Positions 13,701-24,467 of a DNA stretch of 64,000 nucleotides are shown here, piece after piece. Origin of the DNA: Periglandula ipomoeae IasaF13 (taxonomy: Eukaryota > Ascomycota > Sordariomycetes > Hypocreales > Clavicipitaceae); contig AFRD01000027.1 in the NCBI GenBank assembly GCA_000222875.2, positions 1 through 64,000 of the forward strand, given 5' to 3'. The position numbers were made by a program, and so were the translations under genes. How positions within the stretch are numbered: the first letter of the stretch is position 1; each line of letters begins with the position of its first letter. The notes beneath the pieces were generated by a model that did not search any database, was not told where the DNA came from, and was given only the letters and a program-made list of their open reading frames with translations.

Positions 13701-16700
13701 CGATGCCGCCGATGCGGCTCAGACTTGACTGAAAATTTCCGAGGTAGCACGAGATTCTTAGCAATAATGGCCATGAATGAATTCGTGCGAGTCGTTCTGT
13801 AAGGAGCTTGCTTCTTATCGCTGTTATTGCCGGAGCTCATGCAGGGAACAGAGGCAAGCTGACTGGTGCCTGCATGTGTCAGCGGCTTGTGTCGCCGTCA
13901 TTGCGCTGGGCAGCCGAGCAGTGCGGTGACATGCCACAATGTGCAAATGCCAAAATTAGCAATGAGCCACCAGCATTGCCCAACTGCTTGGTATGGGTGG
14001 ATAATCCCGCACTTACCCAACAGCCGTGCCCAGGCGCTATTGCTTAGCATATCCAAATCGTCTGCATCAATACAGCCACACGAGCCGAACGCTTGCTAAT
14101 ATCGGACGAAATTGAGGCGTCTGCAGGATGAAGCTTGCCAGAAATGGAGCATCATGGAACTTAACTTCGACATCTCTTGTTTCCCTCACGCGATGCGCGG
14201 CATAAACCCAAACCGTCCCGTTGCACCGAGTCCATATCTGTGGCTTCTCGGTCTATTGGTCCGAAGCATCTGCCAGCTGCTGTGTTCCGGTCCAGGCTAA
14301 ACCTGTGTCTCTCCCAATTAAGGTAATATCGGGAACATGGCGCAACACGTACATTTGATGTTCATTGGGGTTCGGCTAAGATCACTACCATAGTGAGGTG
14401 AGCGTTCTGTTTCCCCGAGTAGAAGTTGTCAGCGACAAGATTGTCCACAATCAACGCAATTCAATTCAACTGGGAGAAAGAGTCCAGTCATCGCGGAGAA
14501 CTGGTTAAGCAAGCACAGCAAGCTTTCTAGGCAGGAATGCTTGCAATAACTGGAGCATAATAGCCGCTCCCCACTATTACAACGTCCCTTACAGAACAAA
14601 GATGCGCACATCTGTTCGATTGCCAGCGGGTTGCCTTTCATGTGACACGCGCCGATTGTGTCCGGTCCATCAAGCTTCTGGCCGAGACAGCATCACCATG
14701 GCCTGGGTTGATAAAATGCGACATAGCTTCATATTACCGTAAGGCTTTCAAACGACTTTCACGCGCAACTAATGAAGGTGCTCAGTCACGTTGTGAGATG
14801 GCCGAAGGACCAAAGCAATGCCGTCATTCGAGTGAATTAACCGGCCCTTGTCATCATACGCAGGGAGTACAAGGCTCGTAGCTCTGAACAGGACTCAGGT
14901 TGTACCACTACCGACTACCTGGTGGAGGAGGATCTGACGTCGCCGGTGTTGGGTCCTGGATCTACGGGGTCGAACCGGTGAGAAATGTTGAGCAATTGAT
15001 TGATCCGACGAATGGAGGTCCTCGCTCTACATCTCCTCCATGCTCTGCAGCGTGTGAGGATATCGTGTAGCGTGCAATTGGATGAGGCTCTCTGATGTTC
15101 CTGTACTTTTTTTTCGGCCCATTCTCTAGATTTCTTTCCCTCTCCTTTTCATGCATTGCCTGGCCGCGCCTGCCTCGTCGGACCACCAGCATTGGCCAAG
15201 TCACCCTGGGATGGCTACGTGTTAGGGCACTAGCTAATACCAACTTTCGTATTCACTTGTCTAAGCCTTGTCCTGCAGGAGGTCAATCACTTGGCAGAGA
15301 GGCAACTCAGTCCGTTGTCATGCTCTTGCCTGAGTGAACGACCGAAAACGCGCCGAGTTTTGAGGAGTATCTCTCTTCCTCTTTCCTCAATTTATCACGT
15401 CCAGCCAGCTCAACCATCACCACAGCTCGAGCAGCATCGGCATTCGAGTTGTGGTTGCTTCTCCCTCCAGGGTCCGACACACGGCTCTCCTAACCCCCGA
15501 CCGGCCATACCTGACAGCTGGTTCACAGCACCACACGCCGAAGAGCTGAATCAAAGGCATTCGAAAGCACCAATTGCGCGCGTCATTGCTTACTGCCCCA
15601 CGGCACGCCCAAAAGCGAAACTCTGCGTTGCTCTCACAGCACGGCACAGGCCCAGGTCGAAGGCCTAGTGCTCGGTACGTCACCCGCGTCGTGACCTCTC
15701 CGGCCGAAACAATTACCGAAAAAAAATAAAAATAAAAAGAATATCGCCAGTCACGAGCACTCAGGAGAGGCTGCGAACGAATAGTACATTTAGTCAAGGA
15801 GGCCCCTGGACTCAAAGAGCTGTTGCGCGGTGGCCGATGCCCGCAAGGCGACTCGAGCAGCTTCCCCTCTACCGTGTACTTGTTTGATAGACACCTTGCC
15901 ATCGATCGCAAAGATTTGTCAGCTCTCGCTTCGGTTCTAGTAGAACGGCTTTATCAGGTCTGAACTGTACGGTGCATTTGTTGCACTACTGTGAACAGAG
16001 TGAGTACATCGCGAACACTTCCAATGGAGACATTTAGGAGAAGAATGGCACAGGCCAGTCTCCAAAGATCTTCGTTTTCTTTGCCTCGTCCGTTTTGTCT
16101 ACGCTCTTCTTCTGGCACTAGAGCCCTTGGTTCTTGGGTTGAGAGTGTCTCTCCTTTTATTTTCATTTTGTGTCTCTCATGGCTCAGCATTTCCTGGAAG
16201 CTTTTTCTAGGGGCTTGAACTTGACTCGTTTTGTCGCTTGGCTATTTTGCGACTAGGAATTTTTTTTTTCATGGTCTGCGCCACATCCCCTGGTACGTCA
16301 CTGGGGGGCCACCAGAACGAATGCTAACTGGACGTTTGGATAGAACTGGACTGAACTTTATTCGAAGTGAATTGCCTGTGCCTGTTGGTGCTTTGTTCTG
16401 CAATTCCATCTCGCTCCCGAGAAGAGAATTTTCTCCCGCTCTGGACCCATCGGTGCGACATCCTATTGGTCTTGTCTATTGTCTTGTCCGAAAGTCCGCC
16501 TCGGCTTCCTCGCGAGGGGAGCGTCAGCAACAGCGAGGTTCTGATCTGACCATTTTTGCAGAGCGAGACGCAGAAAAAATAGTGGGTTGCATTGTTGGGA
16601 CGATCCGCGATTTGGGCTGCTACCTCGAATCCAACACACCATTAGGTGGCCCACCAAGTACCGGTACCTGCCGGGTCTCACCTGGAGGCTGGTAATAAGG

Positions 16701-16984
16701 AGCGCGATCGAGACGGACGGGACAAATAAGAGCAGGTGGCCCGCAAGCCTGCCGCCCATCCGGCGTGTCCCTCTTTTGGAGCAACATTGGACCAGGGACA
16801 CGCGTAGGCACGACGCAACACGGGAGGTACGTACTGGGCACCTCCGGCCGCTGTCTGTTTGGCGTTGCTGCTTGTACAACAACTTACCTATTACAGTACT
16901 GACTTGACTGACAATCCGGCCCATTCACTTTTTCCGCATTTTTCCGCTGGGTTGCCATCTCCATTGCAGAGCCGACGGACAGGC

Positions 16985-17105
16985 TTTTTTCTGTCTGGTT
17001 GTCTGGTTTTTCTTTCTCTTTCCTTTCGACACGCTGGTCCCGTCGCTGCCGGCTCCCCCTCTTTTTATCTCTCGCTCTCTCCCCCTTTCTCGCCTTGTTT
17101 TTCAT
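16985..17105 (+). promoter_or_regulatory. Long pyrimidine-rich tract upstream of the KPR-like gene
   Basis: About 120 bases of C/T-rich sequence (runs such as TTTTTCTTTCTCTTTCC and CTCTCTCCCCCTTTCTC) lie roughly 0.8-0.9 kb before the start at 17902. Similar CT-rich sequence continues in patches to 18190, including inside the first intron. CT tracts are common just upstream of transcription starts in filamentous fungi, so this probably marks the core promoter or leader of that gene. No transcript data are available to confirm this. Confidence 0.4.
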
Positions 17106-17901
17106 CTCCAATCATCCCGCGGATCCACGAGGCAGTCACGGCCCACGCCCTCGACCGACACCTTCTCGCCAGCGGCAGTGGTCTGGCGTGCTTGCTGGTG
17201 CGTGTGCGTGTGCGCTCCGTGTGCTGACGGCTGCGCTTGGTCCAGCCCGACAAGGTTCAACTTCTTGTCCTACAAACCCCAGATAATTTCCCACGCCCGT
17301 CCCGTCCACTACCATCTTTCCATGTCCCACCGCCACTGGCACTGTCGTCTTTAGTTGTCACATATTTGCTCCGTTCGTTCCTCAGCGCGCCGTCTTTACT
17401 GGAAACTTGCCCCTGGACCCGGCCAACCATTTGTCCGAGCTTTTGCATTCGCTTCGCATCATCGCTCGTTCTCTGATCTCTTGATTACACGCCCCGATCG
17501 CCTTCGAAAGCTGTGCTCGTCGCTTGGCGCACTCCTGACGATCCGGTCTCTCTCTGCCAACTTTTTCTGCTTTCGAGAGGATCGCTCGCGGCCTTCGTTT
17601 CTACACGCCCCCTCTCTCATCCCTCCAGACTGTCGTCCCTCTCCCCCAGTCTTCCTCCATCAACCTCAGCTCGACGGGGCCGCTCTGCCTGCGACTGCAA
17701 TCGCACGCCCGCCTGTCCTCTTCACATCACGCAACCAAGCATCAGTCATCAAACTCGGTACCTTGTCATCCCAGGAGCCGTCTCCCGCCCTCACATCGTG
17801 GGACAGGGTGACCGGGGGCTATCGCAACAGCCCGCACGCTGCAACGCTACGATTTCGATCTTGGCCAGCTCACTAATCCCATTGGGGGCCACGACAAAAC
17901 C

Positions 17902-20738
17902 ATGGCACCCATACAGTCCCGTCTCAAGGTTTTATCAGGTATGATGTCCCACCTCCCGTCATTGTCGTGTCCTGTGTCCACGCTACGCCTTTGCTCGTCC
18001 CCGTTCGTTGGCGCCTGAACATGCTGCCCTGTCGCCAGGTCCAGCATTTTAGGTCCGCTAATCACCACTGCCTATCTTTGGCTTTCTTCCCGGCGCTGCC
18101 GCCATTCTCTCACTCCTACAATTCCCATCTTCACTCGTTTTTTCCCCCTCTCTCTTATCCCCGTAGCCCCAGGCCATTCCTTTTCTCCGACTTATTTGGA
18201 TTGGCTGTTGGCGCGGCTTTTCCATCGTTTCAGTCGAGATGAGTGACGTTCCGCTAATGAATATTTGCTCAGTTGGCGGCAATCCCGTCTCTGCCTTCTT
18301 ATCATGGAGATTGCAGGCTACCAATGCTTGCGATGTTACTTTGGTATGGAAATCAGGATACGAGCATGTCGCTCAATACGGAATATCTTTCAAGTGAGTC
18401 CTGGAATCACAATTGTTTCATTTGTTGAAATTGCGCCTGGACTAACATTGCTTTACTTAGATCACCCGTATTCGGGAACGAACGATTCAAACCGCGTCAT
18501 GGTACAATTTGGCTTCGATTTCCTTTTCCCTCATTTGCTGGAGATGCGGAGGCTAATTGATCAAAACTACAGTCGTCCGAAATCCTGAAGACGCTGCTCG
18601 TGCTAGAGATGGCGCATTCGACTACGTGGTGCTGTGTGTAAAAGCACTTCCCGACGTCTATGATCTCGCCGCCGTTATCGACTCGGTTGTCACATCTCAA
18701 CATACTTGCATACTTGTCAACACAACACACACGTTAGGTGTCGAAGCCGCACTCGAGGAGCGATTTCCCACAAACGTAGTTCTGTCGCTCGTGTCCGGCG
18801 CTGAATTGACTCAGCTTGGCCAAAGCGAGTTCGAGCATAAAGGTTCCACAGAAGTTTGGATTGGCCCTGCCAGCAGAAACGGCAATATCCCCCAAGCTAT
18901 CCAAGAAGATATGGCCCAGGCTCTCGCCATGACCTTGAGCACCGGGCAAGTCGATTGCAAAGTCTCCTCGAATATTCGTCAACAGCAATATGAGCGTGTG
19001 ATTGGGTGAGTGAACCCCGAAGATGCTCGAGTTATCAATTACACTCTGTTCATATCCCTTTCTTTTCCGGCTATATTGACCAGTTCCCGATAGACCAATT
19101 GCCTTCCATCCTGTCTCTGTTCTTTTCGACACGCCTAATCATGCAGCTTTATATGAGAAGGTTGGAGTTAAGGATATGATATCAGATGTCATTGACGAAT
19201 TATTGCGTTTGGCCGACACAAATGGCTGCAAGCTCGCCCCAGATTTTAAGCAGCGAACCATGGACGAGATGTCCAAACCAAATCTGCCAGAAAGCATCAT
19301 GTGGCAGGACTATGTGGCGAGACGCCCCATGGAGATAGAGACGTACCTCGGTTCGCCCATCAAACTCGCTCGGGAGTCTCAAGTTCCAGTACCTCGGATC
19401 GAGACGCTATATGCCATACTTCACAATCTCAACATTGTCAACCGCAACCGTCCCAAGCCGGGTGAAGCTCCGCCCCCGAACATGATGCCACCGAGCTCTC
19501 CTATTGCGTCCCCGCAGCCTCGTGCCGCCTCACAGGCAGGCCACCGCCCGATGATGAACGGAATGCCAAATGGAAATGGCATGGGACCCCGACAGCCCCG
19601 GCCGCGAAACTCGTCAAACTTTGGTCCCCCCGACATGCGGCGGCCACCTCCCCAGATGAATGGGGGTCCGCCCAATGGTTATCCCCGTCCCCCGCCCTCG
19701 ATGAATGGCGGTTCGCGCGCGCCTTCGCGTCGGGGCTCAATGGATGGCAACGATTTGGAAGAGTTCTCACACCTTGTGCTTTATGATGATATTCCTGAAG
19801 GCTCAGAACCATCGTTGGGTGGTGGTGACTCAGACATAGCCTTGCGTGAGCGGAAACTGCAGCTCCGCCAACGAGAGCTTGCTCTGCGGGAGCAGGAAAT
19901 GAGAATGAGACGTGGTCCACCGGGTCCTCGTCGCGGTCCCCATCCCATGCGAAATAGCCAACAAGTATTCGATGACGATGACGATGACGACTTTTTCGAC
20001 CCCATGGCAGCCGCAGGAACACCAACCATCGATCCCGATAATTTCGATATGATGAGTGTCACGTCAAGGAAGAATCGAAAAGCTTCTGGCCCATCCGCCT
20101 CACAGTTTCGCCGAAACCCTGAAACAAACGGGCCTCCGCCATCCCTAGGCAGCAGGTTTCGCCCCAGCTTTGGACGGAATCGTACCAGCCAAGTCACACA
20201 TCTTCCTTCGGTGAACGACAACATTCTTGACGACCCTATGCTATCCTTCACGTCGAATCGATACGGCAATGTCGACAGGGGGGCCATGGGTGGTAGTTCC
20301 CGTGCCAACTCACTGACAGCTTCAAGACTGGATGATCTCCAATATGGACCGAGTCCTGGAGGTCCCCCAGGAATGAACGGTGCATACCCACGCCGGGCAA
20401 GCCAATCCCCAGGCAACCCCTACGGCCCCCCAATGCGAGGCGGCCGTCCTTCGCCTCCTAACGGCTACGCACCATCGATGAACGGGCGACCGTCACCGCC
20501 GGACGGCGTTCGCCAACCTGTTCCTCGCTACCCGCCAGGTCAAGGCAACTCTATTGCCCCCCAGCAGGTAGAGCAACATGTAGGGGTGAGCGCCCTCCAT
20601 CCACCAAAGCCTAGAAATGTTCGTAGTCTGACTGGTAGTGCGAGCGCCAGCGTGGGCAGTGGTGAAATCGATTCGGAACAGTCTGCGCATAGCAGCCAGA
20701 GCAGTTTCCAGAATACGGCAACCATCGGAGTGCGTTAA
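17902..20738 (+). CDS. Ketopantoate reductase-like (ApbA/PanE) protein with long disordered tail
   Basis: Five exons (17902-17938, 18273-18393, 18461-18501, 18573-19005, 19094-20738) join in frame to give about 758 residues. Residues 1-330 resemble the ApbA/PanE fold: a beta-alpha start reading VLSVGGNPVSAFLSWRLQ, then DYVVLCVKALPDVYDLA at about 82-98, then a helical C-terminal domain with the Asn/Asp- and Glu-rich segments of the family. The dinucleotide loop is GGNPVS instead of GXGXXG, so NADPH binding and reductase activity are uncertain. Residues 335-758 are low-complexity (Pro, Gly, Met, Asn, Arg), with a charged coiled-coil-like stretch at about 458-485 (RERKLQLRQRELALREQEMR) and an Asp run at about 503-510. 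The tail is roughly as long as the folded part, unlike bacterial PanE (about 300 residues). It may act as a scaffold rather than in pantothenate synthesis; that is inference. Confidence 0.85.
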
Positions 20739-22380
20739 AATCCGTTCGTCGATCATCCCTGGAATCTCCAACAGTAGTGCAATCTCACCCCGTTGATTTT
20801 CTTCCGACACCTCTCTGTTGAGAGTTGGCGACAGTGCCACTACAAACCACGGAGCAACGACTTGATCGACGGACCACCAGTCCTTCCATCCATTACCTAC
20901 CTGTCACCCAACTGGAACCAAAAGCTTTTCCTTTTAACCTTTTTTTTCTCTTTCTGCTATGGGACTTGGACCCGATGAAGCAAAACGTGTGAACTTGGGG
21001 TCAAATCCAATCCGGACGACCGTTAGAACACTGGCGCCTTGAGGGTTTACCGGCGGACTTGGTTGAGTCTAGTATATAAGCGTGGGAACGTTTGAACAAG
21101 CATGAGATTGGGCTTATTTCAGGTAATATTGCATTGGGACCGGAATTCATATTCTTCTTTGCGTCTAGCATATAATCGATTATCCAACGACTGGCGAACA
21201 CATCACATGCGGTCGCATGTGGTACATCCTATGACGACGATAATTGCTGCTGAGGCTGGCGAGACTCTCATTGGACGAAAAACGAATACAACAACCACCA
21301 ACGGTGTGGTAAGGGTTAGCGATATAAGATTGAGCAAACTCTTTCTTTAGGAGAGGGACGACAACATGTTCCCGCTTCACACAATCTCGTATGGGTCTAC
21401 CGGTGGTTATAAACAGGTAGCACATTGTGTTACTTGTTCGATCGCGACTCTCCATATGGCCATCACATGATCATGTACATGACGCCAATCACAAAAGAAG
21501 GAATGGGTCGACATAGCTTGTTGGAGGTTGTACAGCGACATGTACAGTGTTTATTGGACGGGCCTCAGCAGTTCGAAATTAGACGAAGGAAGGCATTAAT
21601 TATTTTCTTATCGTGTTTCTTTCTCTCTTCTTTATGTTTTCATTGCTGTCCGGATTGCTGATACCGGACCTGTTAACTCTTTGTCTCTCTTTCCCTATGT
21701 TGAGACGCCCCTCGGTGGGTGAGGCGGAAAGCGGAGCAATTGGCAGAGTATACGACATCAGTGGGGGGCGCAAAAAGGGAAAACATTGGGTTATAATCCC
21801 AGAACTTAATGAAAGGTCTAGAGAGGACAAAAAACCTCAAAGCGAGGTCCAAACGCTTGAATAGCAAGTATTTGAACACAGCACGAATATAGAAGGCAAG
21901 ACAAGCAGCGTTTTTCGCGAACATGATGGTACTTATGATTGAATGATGTGACTCTGCCAGAGTTTGTTGAGGTTCCTGACTTGACGATGATTTCCCCCCT
22001 GCCGTCTTCATTCCGTTGCCGGATGTCACCCGTTGATGTAGGTGTTTGGTGAACGCTCATAATGAAGCAAGGCTGAATGGTGCAATATTGGTGTAGATAG
22101 TGACAGCGCCCCACCTGGTAGACACATCCCACCGTGGTCACCGCGACGCGTCGTCACCCAGGAACACAAGTTGACTTTCTCACCAAGTCCACTCCACCCG
22201 TCAATCAATAAGTCAATATTTCTCAAAAGGATTCACCTACCACCGCAAAATCAACTTTGCGGCCATCAGGAACCCAAAGAAGAAGACTCGTACTCGCGAC
22301 ACGTATCCCCCCCTGACACTGGAACCTCATTCCCTCATCGCTCAGTTCAGTCTGTAACATTCAGCTGCAAAGATACAACC
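20739..22380. other. Intergenic region between KPR-like gene and HSK3
   Basis: About 1.6 kb hold the 3' region of the upstream gene and the promoter of HSK3. A TATATAAG-like sequence occurs near 21072, and T/C-rich DNA lies at 21600-21650. No open frame shows a domain. Confidence 0.4.
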
Positions 22381-22786
22381 ATGGCAACGAGAAACTTTGG
22401 CGCTACACAAAACTTGAACCGACAGAGCATGGCCCCAGGTGGTGCGAACGTCATGAAAAGTCGACAATTGGTAAGAATGGCCTGAGAAAAAACATACACG
22501 GAACCGTTCAATAGGCTAATGGATGAGGTGGGAAGGCACATCTTCAGACGCAGCTGGCTCAGCTGTCAAATAATTTGTCGGATACGGAGAATTTGTTGCG
22601 CATGACGAGTGTTCAAGCTGAGGCTATGAGGGGGTTGGGGAGTTGGCATGGGGGTTTGTAAGTTGACTTTGGCCACTGTTGGATGAAATTGTAATGGGCT
22701 TTTGATAATGGTTTACTGACTTGGGTAGGTTCATGGCGGCGAGTAAGGTCTTGGGGGAGGAGAGCGTTAAGGAGACGGGGAGGTGA
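22381..22786 (+). CDS. HSK3: DASH/DAM complex subunit Hsk3
   Basis: Three exons (22381-22470, 22548-22657, 22729-22786) give 85 residues. Donors are GTAAGA and GTAAGT, and the acceptors are CAG and TAG. The conserved Hsk3 core is visible: QLAQLSNNLSDTENLLRMTS, then VQAEAMRGLGSWHGGLFMAA and SKVLGEESV. Hsk3 is the small helical subunit of the ten-protein DASH ring. The ring couples kinetochores to spindle microtubules in fungi. The length is in the family range (about 70-100). The gene is easily missed because no exon exceeds 37 codons. It converges on RPR2. Confidence 0.88.
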
Positions 22787-23457
22787 GGGCCTATGAGCAC
22801 GGGGGACTTGGGATGTTGATGGCGTTATGATTAATGATGATCTTTTGGAACGGCGGCTTCTCTGAGAGTCCACTCTTGGGATGAAGATTTGTATTATTGA
22901 TTATGGCGGTAACAACACTGCGGCGAGAAAGGTTCTGCGCGCGAGATTATGAATGTCTCATGAGTGTCTATTCTAGCCGGCAACTTCCATCTTCTCAAAG
23001 CCCATGACGAATGGTGTGATCTTCTGGGAGGATCGGAAACTTTGGGCATTGCGCCCACGCGAGCATCATCGTCTTGACATATGAGCGTCGTAATTGGAAT
23101 ATAGCTCGCCAACCACTTCCAATCTGGAAGGGTGTATGCGATGATGTGATGACCGTCGGAAGGTACCGGGGCTAATTTGTTCTTCCTGATTTCGAACTTC
23201 CTCTTTGAGTTCCGTCGAGGTTGCAATGTTGTCCACGCTGAGATTGTTGGGTTGATTTAAGATTTTTTTTTTCCAGTAACATGATCCCCTGAAGTTGGAT
23301 TACGAAAAGCCACACGCATTCTTATGGATCGCATCCAGATACTTCGGAGGCGTTTCTGTCTGTTGGCGTGGAAAACAGTTTGGATCATTTTCAGTTACTC
23401 TGAAGACATATATCTATTCCTTTGACGTGCGAAATAGATTCTGGATCCGTCAGAGTC

Positions 23458-23985
23458 TCAAGTGTCGTCCTTGGCATTCTTAACGCTTTCATGCTTCTCC
23501 TTTTCTGGAGGTTTCTGCTCTGTCGGAAGAAGACCTTTCCGCTTCTGCCGAGGTGTGTCGACCGGAAATCGTTTGACATTTCCACACGTCTCGCATTTCA
23601 TCACAAGAACATCAGCCCATGGCTTGCGGCCTCCTTTGCTGGGGTTTTCAATCGTCGACCTGCAAGACTTGCCTTCCACCAGCAAGGTGTCGCAGAACTT
23701 GCAAACTGTTCTCTTCAATGACGGATTTTGCCGAATTTGTGCTTTCAAAGAGACGGCTCTCATATCAGTTATTGCCATACGGGATATGTTGTTTATAGCT
23801 CTCCGTTGCCTGCTTTGTTGTTCATTGACACTGTGCTCATCCTTTGACGAGTTTGTCTCCGCAGATGAATTATTTTCAGCGGCATCGACACAGTTGGATA
23901 AGTAGGTGGCTGCTTGGTAAAGATAGGAAGCTCGGGAGTATATAATACGATTTTGGACACCCGGGTGCCCCTTGACCTTCGCCAT
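23458..23985 (-). CDS. RPR2: RNase P / MRP subunit Rpr2 (Rpp21 family)
   Basis: A single exon of 175 codons. The N-terminal helical half contains NRIIYSRASYLYQAATYL, and the C-terminal half carries the zinc ribbon. The ribbon is seen as CKFC followed about 45 residues later by CETCGNVKRFPV, with the intervening segment rich in basic residues. Rpp21/Rpr2 binds the catalytic RNA of RNase P and helps mature the 5' ends of pre-tRNAs in the nucleus. The acidic/polar insert around residues 35-60 (many Asn, Ser, Glu) is typical of fungal versions. The start is the first ATG of the frame, with an in-frame stop upstream. It shares a short upstream region with SUB2. Confidence 0.85.
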   Translation of the reverse strand: MAKVKGHPGVQNRIIYSRASYLYQAATYLSNCVDAAENNSSAETNSSKDEHSVNEQQSRQRRAINNISRMAITDMRAVSLKAQIRQNPSLKRTVCKFCDTLLVEGKSCRSTIENPSKGGRKPWADVLVMKCETCGNVKRFPVDTPRQKRKGLLPTEQKPPEKEKHESVKNAKDDT

Positions 23986-24467
23986 TGTACCTTTTAGGCT
24001 GACTGGGTGAAAGAAGGATGGTGACAGTTATATCAGGGAACCTGTATATAAACCCAAATCTTAAAAAACCTTCCCCCAGGCATCTGTACTACGTGCGATG
24101 CTTCAGTTCGCACTGTACGCCGCCTGGTCTGCGCACGTGACTTTCGATGGACGGGCCATGCTGGCTTGGACGCGGCTCTCACCCACTTCTCTCCCTCGTC
24201 AGCGAAGCGGCCGAGACACTCTTTGTCAACATATTGCTTGGACATTGGGACCGACAACTTTGATTTTTCGCGTCGTCTCTGTGACAACGTCATCCTTTCA
24301 CCTACAGTTCGCTGATCTTTTGTAATCGGCAACCTCTTACAGTTTTCACGCCTGCCTCAACGACACTCCCGTTTGCGACAGGTTGCTGTGATCCAACAGC
24401 AGACAGCTCCGAAGCTCGCGACTTTGCCATTGCCGCCTAGTCAAGTCATTTCTCATAAATAATCAAC
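23986..24467. promoter_or_regulatory. Bidirectional promoter region between RPR2 and SUB2
   Basis: Only 482 bases separate the two divergent start codons, so both promoters must lie here (established logic for head-to-head pairs). The genes act in tRNA 5' maturation and in mRNA splicing/export. Co-regulation of the two RNA-processing genes is plausible but is inference. I recognise no named factor site with confidence. Confidence 0.6.

Larger units (their letters stand above)
5009..17901. other. About 13 kb gene-poor region
   Basis: No gene with a recognisable domain is visible on either strand between the GST-like gene and the ketopantoate-reductase-like gene. Open frames are short (up to about 165 codons), overlap in several frames and lack domains. 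The part from about 5.9 to 8.6 kb is more AT-rich and contains protein-like minus-strand fragments described separately. No terminal repeats, target-site duplications or transposase motifs were seen. The last kilobase becomes pyrimidine-rich and is probably the promoter and leader of the gene starting at 17902. Confidence 0.45.

Noticed and set aside
14965..14985. Reverse-strand GGTTCGACC resembling a tRNA B box
   Set aside because: Flanking bases do not form a T stem and no acceptor or D arm is found at the right distance.
22894..23226. 110-codon minus-strand frame between HSK3 and RPR2
   Set aside because: It begins at TTG with no ATG, and all three minus-strand frames here look equally protein-like, so no single gene can be supported.
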